A stretch of 56,865 nt of DNA from HGM04593 sp045657945 (GCA_045657945.1 JAZOUB010000048.1:1-56865), one strand, 5' to 3'. Positions 27,404 to 34,412 are shown, counted from the first letter of the stretch. The notes: generated by a model not told the origin, from the sequence alone. Made by a program: numbers and translations.

Positions 27404-28438
27404 TCAGTGTCTTTTACGCCAGAAATAATGCCAAGTCTTGAAATATGGGCTCCAAAGAATCTCACTTGGGAAACGAGTAATCAATGTCATATTACGTTTC
27501 ATATTCTCAACAGCCCTATTAAAGGAATACTTATGCTCTCCCAGGCTGTATCTGTGGTCATATTTACCAAAGTTGCCGGCAATCATAACCTCTTTCAGCA
27601 AAAACTCGCCAAGTCTTGCATTTGGTTTCACGAAAGCATATTTCTCCTCCAGCCCAAACACCTTCTGCATCACATACACAAGCGCAGCGGCAAACTTCAC
27701 AAGCCTAAAACGTTTCAAGGCAGATACAAGCTCCACCCTTTCACCGTCGGTCATACCATGTAACAACACATAGTAGTAATCAAGAATTTGTCGCAGACCA
27801 ATACCTTCAAAGAAAAGATGTCGATAAATATGCAACAGCACATATACCCTGTTGAACGCCAATGTAGGCACAGGGAAAGCACCCTCAGGGGTTGTCACAT
27901 AATTGCCGAACTGTTCACGTTCCAATGACGAGAACAAGCCTTGCAGCCTTTTATTTGCAAAAGGATTGTATGTCCAACTCGGGCGATAATGTATTTCTAT
28001 TTTCAGGTCGGACGATATTGGAAAATCAACATGATGATATGTTGGGCTGCACTCAGGGAAATACCTCCTCACATATTCTATAGCCTTTCCATCGCTGCCC
28101 TTGAGCCAAATATCAATATCTCCGGGCATGCGCAATGTAGGGTCGGGATACAACTGTGCCAGACCCTGGCCTTTGAGTATACAATTCTCAAAACCCTCGC
28201 TACGGAATTTCGCAGATACAGCAGCACATTTGCGGTTCAAGTCAGCATTACTCTTTTTAATGAGCATACACATCTTGTACCACTGCAGCAGAATATCCTT
28301 TGGCGGTCTTTGTTCCTGAGGCAACCGCTCAATACCGGCAAAAGCAATGCCCACTAGTGTCTGCTTCTTGGCAATATCGAACAGCTCACCCCACTCCACA
28401 GCACCGGGGACACGCGACAAGCAATCGCATTTTCCCAT
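27404..28438 (-). CDS. Nucleotidyltransferase family protein (PF14907-like), 5' end probably frameshifted
   Basis: 344 residues from ATG 28438. The family motif is clear: ENCILKGQGLAQLYPDPTLRMPGDIDIWL with the G-D-x-D metal-binding pattern, followed by EIHYRPSW and LHIYRHLFFEG. Such proteins occur near polysaccharide or peptide-modification genes; their substrate is not established. Relatives start a few residues upstream with an E-L-x-F-x-L-x-K-type segment. That segment is encoded here (FFDLIKCG) directly before Met1 but without any start codon in frame; see the 28439-28518 entry. It is closed by the terminator at 27271-27314. Confidence 0.78.
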   Translation of the reverse strand: MGKCDCLSRVPGAVEWGELFDIAKKQTLVGIAFAGIERLPQEQRPPKDILLQWYKMCMLIKKSNADLNRKCAAVSAKFRSEGFENCILKGQGLAQLYPDPTLRMPGDIDIWLKGSDGKAIEYVRRYFPECSPTYHHVDFPISSDLKIEIHYRPSWTYNPFANKRLQGLFSSLEREQFGNYVTTPEGAFPVPTLAFNRVYVLLHIYRHLFFEGIGLRQILDYYYVLLHGMTDGERVELVSALKRFRLVKFAAALVYVMQKVFGLEEKYAFVKPNARLGEFLLKEVMIAGNFGKYDHRYSLGEHKYSFNRAVENMKRNMTLITRFPSEILWSPYFKTWHYFWRKRH

Positions 28439-28518
28439 GCCACACTTGATGAGGTCAAAAAAAGCTCCACAACAGTGACTGTCCCCTTTCTATCTGTCGA
28501 ATTACTATCTAACTGCAT
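28439..28518 (-). other. Probable 5' part of the nucleotidyltransferase gene, one frame away
   Basis: From ATG 28518 the minus strand encodes MQLDSNSTDRKGTVTVVELF up to a run of seven T at 28463-28457. A shift of -1 at that run continues as FDLIKCGMGKCDC into the main frame. Between the in-frame TAG and ATG 28438 there is no ATG, GTG or TTG. A run of eight T would make one continuous frame. The gene may therefore be a length-variable homopolymer, a slippage site, a true mutation, or a sequencing error. Confidence 0.6.
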
Positions 28519-28594
28519 GTCATACTTCTATTGCCACAAAGTCAGGCATTATTTTATACACACGTAACACAGTGCCGACAAAGTTCAATGGCAC

Positions 28595-29113
28595 CTACTC
28601 CCGGCTATCACCAAGCATCCTTTTAAGCATCACGCGCGATAGACGTATCTGACTCTTCACAGTCCCAAGTGGCAGTTTTGTCATTACCGCAATCTCCACA
28701 TACTTGCGACCATCTACCAACAAACGCATCACTTTTCCCATTTCCCCGGGCAGCCTGTCAATAGCCCGGTAAATATCATCAACACGCACAGAGCCGTCAC
28801 TGTCACAAACAGAAAACATTTTGTTTGCGAACGGTTGCAAGCCTATTGTCTGCGGCGTGAATTCTTCGACACATTTGTAACGTTCATCATACTTGAGACT
28901 ATTGATAAAAATGCGGTACATAATCTTACATACCCATCCATAGAAGCCACCTGCATTCAAGTGAGTGTAACTATCGGCTTTTCTCAAGACTGCGAAGGCT
29001 GTTTCCTGCATCAAATCATCGGCTCTTTGCCAGTCATGCGTCAAACTACATGCATACTTGTGTAGGCTACCGCGCGACTCCAATAATAGTTTTGTAATTT
29101 CTGTGATTTCCAC
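28595..29113 (-). CDS. ECF-type RNA polymerase sigma factor
   Basis: 172 residues. Region 2: YACSLTHDWQRADDLMQETAFAVLRKADSYT with the DDLMQET signature, then FYGWVCKIMYRIFINSLK. Region 4: IDRLPGEMGKVMRLLVDGRKYVEIAVMTKLPLGTVKSQIRLSRVMLKRML, a normal helix-turn-helix. It directs RNA polymerase to an unknown regulon. No anti-sigma factor gene is adjacent. It is on the same strand as a second ECF-like gene 151 bp upstream. Confidence 0.9.
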   Translation of the reverse strand: MEITEITKLLLESRGSLHKYACSLTHDWQRADDLMQETAFAVLRKADSYTHLNAGGFYGWVCKIMYRIFINSLKYDERYKCVEEFTPQTIGLQPFANKMFSVCDSDGSVRVDDIYRAIDRLPGEMGKVMRLLVDGRKYVEIAVMTKLPLGTVKSQIRLSRVMLKRMLGDSRE

Positions 29114-29264
29114 TTCAACGGTGTTTTATATGTTACAAATCACATAAACACCTGGCGAACGCATTTTGTTTTTGGATTTGATACTTTTTTCGAGAAAAGT
29201 TGCAATTTTAACTTATTTTAAGATTGACAACTAACTTTTACACAATAACGAAAACCAATACAGT

Positions 29265-29747
29265 TCAACTACCACACATTCCAATCATGGCTATGCGTGC
29301 TTTCGCAAGATGGCTTTTCACGCCCTCAACAGTAATATCCATTTCACCGGCAATCACATCGAGTGAATAACCATTGAGCAACAAAGTCATTGCAGCAGCC
29401 TGGTGCGACGTCAAACGCGACATTATATGTATCTGCCGGCGCAAGCTATGGTTCTCATTTTCTAGCGGAGCCATCGGGTTCAAAGTACCATGATAGAACA
29501 GATTATAGAGCTCGCGTTTCTGGGCATCGGGCACAGTATCGTGAAACGCCCCTTTCATCACCCACTTCGCCCAAACCGTAAAACTCATTATTGTAGCCGG
29601 GCAGGCTGTTGCCCGTCGAGTTATACGATACAATGTTTCTTGCAACAAGTCATAGGCAAGATATTTATTGCCACAAGTAAGTTTCATTGCATAAGCATAC
29701 AACACCCTATGTTTGTCGATAAAGCATTCCCTTCTCATCATTTCCAT
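29265..29747 (-). CDS. Second, divergent ECF-like sigma factor
   Basis: 160 residues. Region 2 is recognisable (YAYAMKLTCGNKYLAYDLLQETLYRITRRA) and region 4 ends in MSRLTSHQAAAMTLLLNGYSLDVIAGEMDITVEGVKSHLAKARIAM. Overall it is shorter and more divergent than its neighbour. Met3 or Met4 are possible alternative starts. It could be a sigma factor or a sigma-derived regulator. A leftward promoter in repeat A1 (30054-30085) lies about 300 bp upstream and may drive it. Confidence 0.78.
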   Translation of the reverse strand: MEMMRRECFIDKHRVLYAYAMKLTCGNKYLAYDLLQETLYRITRRATACPATIMSFTVWAKWVMKGAFHDTVPDAQKRELYNLFYHGTLNPMAPLENENHSLRRQIHIMSRLTSHQAAAMTLLLNGYSLDVIAGEMDITVEGVKSHLAKARIAMIGMCGS

Positions 29748-29909
29748 GTTTTATTATAATCTTTCATTTGCTAATATACCACCCCGAAGACCCCGTTTGC
29801 AAGTAAAAGCCGATAAATTTTCAAAAAAGTATAAAAAACAGTAGAAATGTAAAGCATTCGACAACACTAACAACATCTTGTCAAGCGTAGTATAGGAGAT
29901 CGCAGCGTA

Positions 29910-29972
29910 GCGCATTTCTTTGTTTTACATCAAACCAAGACTATATCAAATCTCATGCTGATTGCAACAAAA
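29910..29972. repeat. Repeat B, copy 1 (63 bp)
   Basis: It starts GCGCATTTCTTTGTTTTACA and ends GATTGCAACAAAA. It matches copy 2 (31281-31343) at 62 of 63 positions by eye, in the same orientation. It lies in the 409-bp gap 29748-30156, which holds no gene but repeats B1, C1 and A1. Confidence 0.85.
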
Positions 29973-29982
29973 GAACGGATTT

Positions 29983-30042
29983 GTCACATAGCAAATAATG
30001 ACTTAAGCACTTGCGAGTATAATAATTTTGAAATACTCTTGC
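29983..30042. repeat. Structured element C, copy 1
   Basis: Two adjacent hairpins. The first (29983-30002) pairs GTCA with TGAC around the loop CATAGCAAATAA. The second (30013-30042) pairs GAGTAT with ATACTC plus an outer GC/GC pair after a TT bulge. Copy 2 at 36481-36542 keeps both hairpins with changed paired bases. It is followed by repeat A1. Confidence 0.6.
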
Positions 30043-30053
30043 TATGGTAATAG

Positions 30054-30085
30054 CAAAAATAGGCTGCACTCGCAGTGTTATACAA
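30054..30085 (-). promoter_or_regulatory. Leftward promoter inside repeat A1
   Basis: Minus strand: TTG (30085-30083, part of GTTATACAAT of repeat A), 21 bp, then TATTTTTG (30061-30054). The same arrangement occurs at repeat A2. Its transcript would run through elements C1 and B1 toward the ECF-like gene at 29747. Confidence 0.5.
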
Positions 30086-30148
30086 TCTAGTTAAAGCAGA
30101 ATCCCTAAAAAGGGAAAAAGTGTGCTCCGTAGCGATAACGCGGCACAC
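30077..30148. repeat. Repeat A, copy 1, with terminator hairpin
   Basis: It begins GTTATACAAT, then AAAGCAGAATCCCTAAAAAG, and ends with the imperfect hairpin GTGCTCCGT-AGCGAT-AACGCGGCAC. Copies 2 and 3 are at 31155-31225 and 36633-36703, all in the same orientation. The hairpin sits 8 bp after the last gene of the DUF3791/DUF3990 operon, which it probably terminates on the minus strand. Confidence 0.8.
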
Positions 30149-30156
30149 TTTGTTGT

Positions 30157-30360
30157 TTATCCATTGGCAATCTCATTCAGAACATCCTCTAAAATGTATT
30201 CATCACTCATTAACTGGATACCGGATTTTGGGTCGGACAATAATTTGTATGTCTTTGTAGAGTAAAACATATCCAAAGCTCGTTCTTCGTCAATTCCTAA
30301 CCTGTCAGCAAGCATAATTACAATGTTACTCACCTTTCGCCATAAAACAGAATCTCTCAT
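30157..30360 (-). CDS. DUF3791 family protein (putative antitoxin), downstream copy
   Basis: 67 residues, MRDSVLWRKVSNIVIMLADR..., a small helical protein with the A-x-x-L-G-I-x-x-x-x-A-L-D-x-F pattern and the ending LxSDxxYILEDVLNEI typical of DUF3791. It starts 7 bp after the DUF3990 stop, so it is the third gene of one operon. DUF3791 genes commonly accompany DUF3990 genes in gut Bacteroidales. An antitoxin or partner role is inference from that pairing. Confidence 0.72.
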   Translation of the reverse strand: MRDSVLWRKVSNIVIMLADRLGIDEERALDMFYSTKTYKLLSDPKSGIQLMSDEYILEDVLNEIANG

Positions 30361-30367
30361 AATGTAG

Positions 30368-30862
30368 CTATAAAGTAATGCTTTCTACGTACAATAAATA
30401 TTTATCAATGACCTTTTGATTAAGAATACAAATTTGATGGTTTACTTTTTTATAACGCAATTGTCCTAGGGCTTGTTCTGCAGTAATAATACCTTTTTCA
30501 TAATCTTCAACAGTGTCAATTACATTATCATTTGCAACACCACCTTCAACGATGTCATAGTCTAATGATATATCTTTACCCTTTCGGCAATCTACGACAT
30601 AATTTAGCCATTCAATATTATATGTATCAAATCTTTTGATTCTGATATTGTCGGCCTCGGCACTTTCAATATTGAAATGATACACGTTAACCACAGCTTT
30701 TGTTTCACGGCCTTTTCTACTTGCTATTATTATAGCCCAATCTTTTGCCTGTGATTCAATTTTGGTCAAATAGAAACCAGGTCCAAAGTCCAAATTTTTT
30801 CTTCCAATTTTGGCCAATGGTTCTGGAACTGATAAATACGTACCATGATAAAGCGTGATCAT
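30368..30862 (-). CDS. DUF3990 family protein (predicted ADP-ribosyltransferase-like toxin)
   Basis: 164 residues. The N terminus LYHGTY and the following FGPGFYLTKIESQAKDWA match the H-x-T and Y motifs of ART-fold enzymes; AVVNVYHF forms the next core strand. A Glu or Asp completing an H-Y-E triad cannot be assigned by eye. DUF3990 proteins are predicted toxins or effectors that modify a target with NAD; this is family knowledge and prediction, not shown here. It overlaps the upstream DUF3791 gene by 4 bp and is followed by a second DUF3791 gene. Confidence 0.75.
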   Translation of the reverse strand: MITLYHGTYLSVPEPLAKIGRKNLDFGPGFYLTKIESQAKDWAIIIASRKGRETKAVVNVYHFNIESAEADNIRIKRFDTYNIEWLNYVVDCRKGKDISLDYDIVEGGVANDNVIDTVEDYEKGIITAEQALGQLRYKKVNHQICILNQKVIDKYLLYVESITL

Positions 30863-31104
30863 AAATCATTCTCCTTTCTTTCTTTTTCCCAGTTCTCAAG
30901 CGTTTCTATTGTATCATCAACTACCCAACCAAGACTTTGTGTGTGCAACAACTCATAGTGCTTTAACAACCGCGAATGTATTATGTTCTGTTCCTTTAAC
31001 CGGTTGAACATCACATTGCCAGGCACATTTAGTTTTTTTGCGCTTCCTTCAATTGCCATAACTGCAAAATGAATTCTTCTATATCTCTTTGTCCTATCAT
31101 TCAT
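30859..31104 (-). CDS. DUF3791 family protein (putative antitoxin), upstream copy
   Basis: 81 residues from ATG 31104 (MNDRTKRYRRIHFAVMAIEGSAKKL). The frame is open up to 31146, but that segment overlaps the promoter at 31132-31163, so 31104 is preferred. The sequence continues HYELLHTQSLGWVVDDTIETLENW, a helical small protein of the DUF3791 kind. Its stop overlaps the DUF3990 start by ATGA, so the two are translationally coupled. Confidence 0.75.
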   Translation of the reverse strand: MNDRTKRYRRIHFAVMAIEGSAKKLNVPGNVMFNRLKEQNIIHSRLLKHYELLHTQSLGWVVDDTIETLENWEKERKENDL

Positions 31105-31131
31105 TCCGGCCTTTTTTAGACTGCTAAAATA

Positions 31132-31163
31132 CAAAAATAAAAGCAATTTGCAATGTTATACAA
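31132..31163 (-). promoter_or_regulatory. Promoter of the DUF3791/DUF3990 operon
   Basis: Minus strand: TTG (31163-31161, inside repeat A2), 21 bp, then TATTTTTG (31139-31132). The predicted start is about 20 bp before ATG 31104. Repeat A2 therefore supplies the -33 element of the operon. Confidence 0.6.
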
Positions 31164-31225
31164 TAAAAAAAGCAGAATCCCTAAAAAGGGAAAGCAGCGT
31201 GCCGCGTTGCGATAACGCGGCACAC
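31155..31225. repeat. Repeat A, copy 2, with terminator hairpin
   Basis: GTTATACAAT, then AAAGCAGAATCCCTAAAAAG, ending in the 10-bp hairpin GTGCCGCGTT/AACGCGGCAC (31199-31223, loop GCGAT). It lies just upstream of the DUF3791/DUF3990 operon, which is thus bracketed by direct copies A1 and A2. The gap from 31105 to 31595 has no gene; it holds the operon promoter, A2, B2 and the promoter of the next gene. Confidence 0.82.
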
Positions 31226-31280
31226 TTATTATATTATACATTGCTAGACTACTATAAAATTCTATCATCCGGAAAACTTT

Positions 31281-31343
31281 GCGCACTTCTTTGTTTTACA
31301 TCAAACCAAGACTATATCAAATCTCATGCTGATTGCAACAAAA
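31281..31343. repeat. Repeat B, copy 2 (63 bp)
   Basis: Starts GCGCACTTCTTTGTTTTACA; only one base differs from copy 1 at 29910-29972. At 31372-31379 the minus strand carries another TATTTTTG box. A leftward RNA could therefore start near 31365, contain B2 and end at the A2 hairpin. No coding frame is convincing here. Confidence 0.82.
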
Positions 31344-31559
31344 ACATCATTAAGACAGAAGTGCAGAAGAACAAAAATATGACAAAATGGAACTTAACGA
31401 TAAATATATTAGAAACATTGGAACAATAAATTATTAGCAAGTTCCTAACTCATCAGCGATAAAAACTTATGCACCGTCCAATAAACATACAACAAAGCAT
31501 TGGAAGAGGCAGGTAGTCAATTGTGGCAATTCCGCAACCTTGTTTCCTTTGGCAGGATA

Positions 31560-31568
31560 TACTTTTGC
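31560..31568 (+). promoter_or_regulatory. -7 element upstream of the 226-residue gene
   Basis: TACTTTTGC matches TAnnTTTGC, 28 bp before ATG 31596. A TTG at 31540-31542 is 17 bp upstream, slightly short of the normal spacing. Confidence 0.45.
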
Positions 31569-31595
31569 AACGCATAACATTTAAATTTACTAACT

Positions 31596-32276
31596 ATGAA
31601 AAACGAGAAGAATTTTATTTCAAATTACCAAAGTGATTTTGATGCAGTAATGAAACCAGAGGAAAAACATTACTCACAGTTTGCAACCAATGCACCCAAG
31701 TTGCCTAGCGTTGAGCAGCGATTATATGAATTGAGCGAGCGCATAAACCTGTTGGCAATGTTTGTTGGTGTACCCCATGAAGTAGAGCTTGACGGCAACC
31801 TCACACTGTATCCTGCACGCAAAAATGGCAAGAGAAAGTTGAGCCAAGAGGCAGTATCGTACATGGTTGACCTTACACCCTATCGTGCAATATTCTCCCA
31901 GATTCGTTTTAAAGCAATGAACAGGTTTACCGACGACCGTGAAATTGTGCGCGGAATAATCATAGATGAGCAAGGCAACGTAGAGTGTTCAAGTGATAAT
32001 CAAATGAACATGTCCAATATGTGGACGCGCCTGCCCATCACCGACAAATCAACATACCTTATTGCTACAGTACCCTTGAAGGATGGCGCCCCGGCCTGGG
32101 TACCCGAGAAGGTCGAGTTCATGACAAAAGGGCTTGCTCAAGAAGTTGCCGAAATAACCGACAGACTTTACAGCGATGCACTTGATACTTACAACAACGA
32201 CATATTTCCATTGAAACTCGAATGTAAAAAACTGAAATCGGAGCTTACAGGCCAAAAGGAAAATGTCTTTGAGTAA
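31596..32276 (+). CDS. Uncharacterised protein of a phage-tail-like module
   Basis: 226 residues, no signal peptide or transmembrane segment. I do not recognise a family. The N-terminal part is polar, followed by VEQRLYELSERINLLAMFVGVP (helical), a central segment with VRGIIIDEQGNVECSSDNQMNMSNMW that could be strand-rich, and a C-terminal helix rich in Lys and Glu. It precedes the tail-fibre-like gene in the same orientation by 211 bp, and both genes are followed by a copy of repeat D. A structural or adaptor role is only inference from position. Confidence 0.6.
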   Translation: MKNEKNFISNYQSDFDAVMKPEEKHYSQFATNAPKLPSVEQRLYELSERINLLAMFVGVPHEVELDGNLTLYPARKNGKRKLSQEAVSYMVDLTPYRAIFSQIRFKAMNRFTDDREIVRGIIIDEQGNVECSSDNQMNMSNMWTRLPITDKSTYLIATVPLKDGAPAWVPEKVEFMTKGLAQEVAEITDRLYSDALDTYNNDIFPLKLECKKLKSELTGQKENVFE

Positions 32277-32307
32277 ATAAATTAAAAATTCTGGACAGAA
32301 GTACAAA

Positions 32308-32393
32308 GCTGCGAGTAAGCGAGCGAAAACCAAGCTTGCTTGAGTTTTTGCAGCGAGCAAAAGCAGGTTCAACAAAGTTAAAAGAACAAAAAC
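32308..32393 (+). repeat. Repeat D, copy 1 (hairpin plus conserved tail)
   Basis: GCGAAAAC (32323-32330) pairs with GTTTTTGC (32344-32351) around CAAGCTTGCTTGA; an outer GCTGC/GCAGC pair encloses it. The tail AAAGCAGGTTCAAC recurs in copy 2. It lies 32 bp after the 226-residue gene and may act in 3'-end formation. Confidence 0.65.
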
Positions 32394-32487
32394 AGCATCG
32401 CTGCGTGCACTGGTGGCTTATGTTAAAATCTTATGTAACTTTTGTACTTATGTCTAAAACAAAGACTTAACCTATAAAAACAGCAAT

Positions 32488-34227
32488 ATGAAAAAAGTAA
32501 TTAAAATCCGGTACCGTAAACAGAATGAAAAAGAGACGGCACCCTGGCAACAGCTGAACAACATTGACGAAATTGTCTGGGACGGGCGTTATGACATCCG
32601 CGTGAAGAACCACGACAATTCAATGAACTTGCCATTTCTATTGAACGAAAATGAGACAGCGACACTTGTTGTCGAAGATTATTCCCACAATGGTAAACTG
32701 CAACCCTGCCGCACAACCGTGCAAAGGATAAGCAAAATTGACCAACAAAGTGGCGAACTACAGACATATTACCGCACATATTACAAAACAGATGGCAAGC
32801 ACAAATGGAGTGAATGGAGGCAGAGCGCAAATGCCGCAGGTGAGGCCGGCAATGAAAACGCAATCATTTGGAACAGCAGCTCACACATTGACATATACAC
32901 CACAGCCGGCATATACAACATCACCGGCGAGCGCACCAATGCAGCCGATGGACTGCCATTCTCGAATGCAGCACCGGGACACACCTTCCATGCACGCCTT
33001 GTAGTGCTCGACAGTTCAATCCCCGGCACCGGCCAGACCGATGACAAATGCATCACCCAGATGCTCATGCTAAGCAACCGCACCGGCGGCGATGGCGATG
33101 TCTATGTACGCACCGGGCATGCATCCAACAAGAACCTACTTGCAGGCGGCAACGGTTGGGAGCCATGGGGCAAGCTGCAGCAGAACATAGAGGTGGGACA
33201 AGTAACCTCGCTCAATGACCTGACCGGCAACGGTGTATATAGCGGAGTGTACACCAACGGCACCACCCTATTCGAGACCTTCGTAATGATAGTCATCAAC
33301 AACTATGCCATTGCAGGTGCAACAGGCAAGGTAAGGAGCGTGAGCCAGTTCAAATACGCACTTGCCACCGACGGCACATTCAGCTACAAGACCCGCACCG
33401 GGCAGGGAAACACCGGCATCGCATGGGGCGATTGGGTTGATCTGGGCGCAGCCACCACTGCCGACATACAGGACAACTCCATCACTGCACAGAAACTGAG
33501 CACCGATGTGCGCACCAAAGTAGAGAACCCACTGCACCCACTGTACATCGCCGCCGGAGCCGAATATAACGACAGCGGAGCCGACAAAACCAAGACCGCG
33601 CCATGGGGCGAGACAGTAACCCACAAAGCCGGACACTACTACCTTAACGGCCTTGGAGACATTACCGAGGAGCAGATGACTCTGATATACATAAACAAAG
33701 ACATCGTATATAATCTCGATTGTGCCCGAATCGCTCAAAACAGCAAGATTAGAACTATTTTTCCACTAAAGTATGCATTGACATCGCAAGTGTTGGAAGA
33801 ACGCAAATTCAAAGGAACAGAATCATTTAGAGATTCAACAGCTGAAGTACTTGTGTGGCATATGTATAGCGCTGCATTCAATTATTCAGCATTACCCACA
33901 ATAAACATGCATAAGACATTCTGTGATTGTCGCAACCTTAGAATAATAGGTCCTATAAATGTTGAAAACATTGGTGAGTTTACTGAACCCTTTATTGGAT
34001 GTACCTCTTTGGAACAGATTGGACTATATCATTTGAGCAAGAATGTCTCTTTCAAAGATTCTCCACTTCTTACCAAGGAGAGCATTGTATCAATAATTGC
34101 CGAATCACAGCCAACAACAGCAATAACAATAACCTTGCACCCCGATGCCTATGCAAGATTGAAAGACGATGCCGAGATTGTTGCAGCACTTGAGGCACAA
34201 CCTTTGATTTCGTTAGTGTCAGCCTAA
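32488..34227 (+). CDS. Tail-fibre-like protein: two pyocin-knob-type domains and an LRR-like tip
   Basis: 579 residues. After an N-terminal domain (about 1-115) come two knob-type modules. The first is about 121-227 (TAGIYNITGERTNA ... VYVRTGHASNK ... GWEPWGKL) and the second about 234-318 (GNGVYSGVYTNG ... FSYKTRTGQGNTGIAWGDWVDLG). The phage-type linker TTADIQDNSITAQKL follows. The C-terminal part (about 400-579) has BspA/LRR-like strands and ends TKESIVSIIAESQPTTAITI, TLHPDAYARLKDDAEIVAAL. This is the layout of receptor-binding fibre proteins of Bacteroidales phages. No other phage structural gene, integrase or terminase is nearby. Base composition becomes markedly AT-rich from about 33690. 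Confidence 0.72.
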   Translation: MKKVIKIRYRKQNEKETAPWQQLNNIDEIVWDGRYDIRVKNHDNSMNLPFLLNENETATLVVEDYSHNGKLQPCRTTVQRISKIDQQSGELQTYYRTYYKTDGKHKWSEWRQSANAAGEAGNENAIIWNSSSHIDIYTTAGIYNITGERTNAADGLPFSNAAPGHTFHARLVVLDSSIPGTGQTDDKCITQMLMLSNRTGGDGDVYVRTGHASNKNLLAGGNGWEPWGKLQQNIEVGQVTSLNDLTGNGVYSGVYTNGTTLFETFVMIVINNYAIAGATGKVRSVSQFKYALATDGTFSYKTRTGQGNTGIAWGDWVDLGAATTADIQDNSITAQKLSTDVRTKVENPLHPLYIAAGAEYNDSGADKTKTAPWGETVTHKAGHYYLNGLGDITEEQMTLIYINKDIVYNLDCARIAQNSKIRTIFPLKYALTSQVLEERKFKGTESFRDSTAEVLVWHMYSAAFNYSALPTINMHKTFCDCRNLRIIGPINVENIGEFTEPFIGCTSLEQIGLYHLSKNVSFKDSPLLTKESIVSIIAESQPTTAITITLHPDAYARLKDDAEIVAALEAQPLISLVSA

Positions 34228-34250
34228 CGAAATCAAACTGAAAGGGGAAA

Positions 34251-34412
34251 GTTGCGAGTGAGTGAGCAAAAGCCAAGCTTGCTTGAGCTTTTACAGCGGC
34301 AACGCGGATGAGCGTTGCTTGCGACGACTGAACCTTTAGGTTTACAAAGGAGTGCGACAAGGTCGCCTCAAAGCAGGTTCAATCACACGCAGTGAGGTTA
34401 AAGGTCAAAACT
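34251..34412 (+). repeat. Repeat D, copy 2, expanded with extra hairpins
   Basis: GCAAAAGC (34266-34273) pairs with GCTTTTAC (34287-34294) around the same CAAGCTTGCTTGA loop as copy 1. Further hairpins follow: GCAACGC/GCGTTGC near 34298-34317 and GCGAC/GTCGC near 34353-34365. The AAAGCAGGTTCAA tail starts at 34371. The 455-bp gap 34228-34682 has no gene; it holds D2, a 10-bp hairpin at 34449-34477 (GCTCCTCTTG/CAAGAGGAGC) and element X1. Confidence 0.6.

Noticed and set aside
30859..31146. Longer form of the upstream DUF3791 gene starting at 31146
   Set aside because: The extra residues overlap the -7 box at 31139-31132; the start at 31104 fits the promoter and the family length.
31148..31429. 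93-residue plus-strand frame over repeats A2 and B2
   Set aside because: It runs through the terminator hairpin and the repeats, and the part unique to it shows no protein-like pattern.
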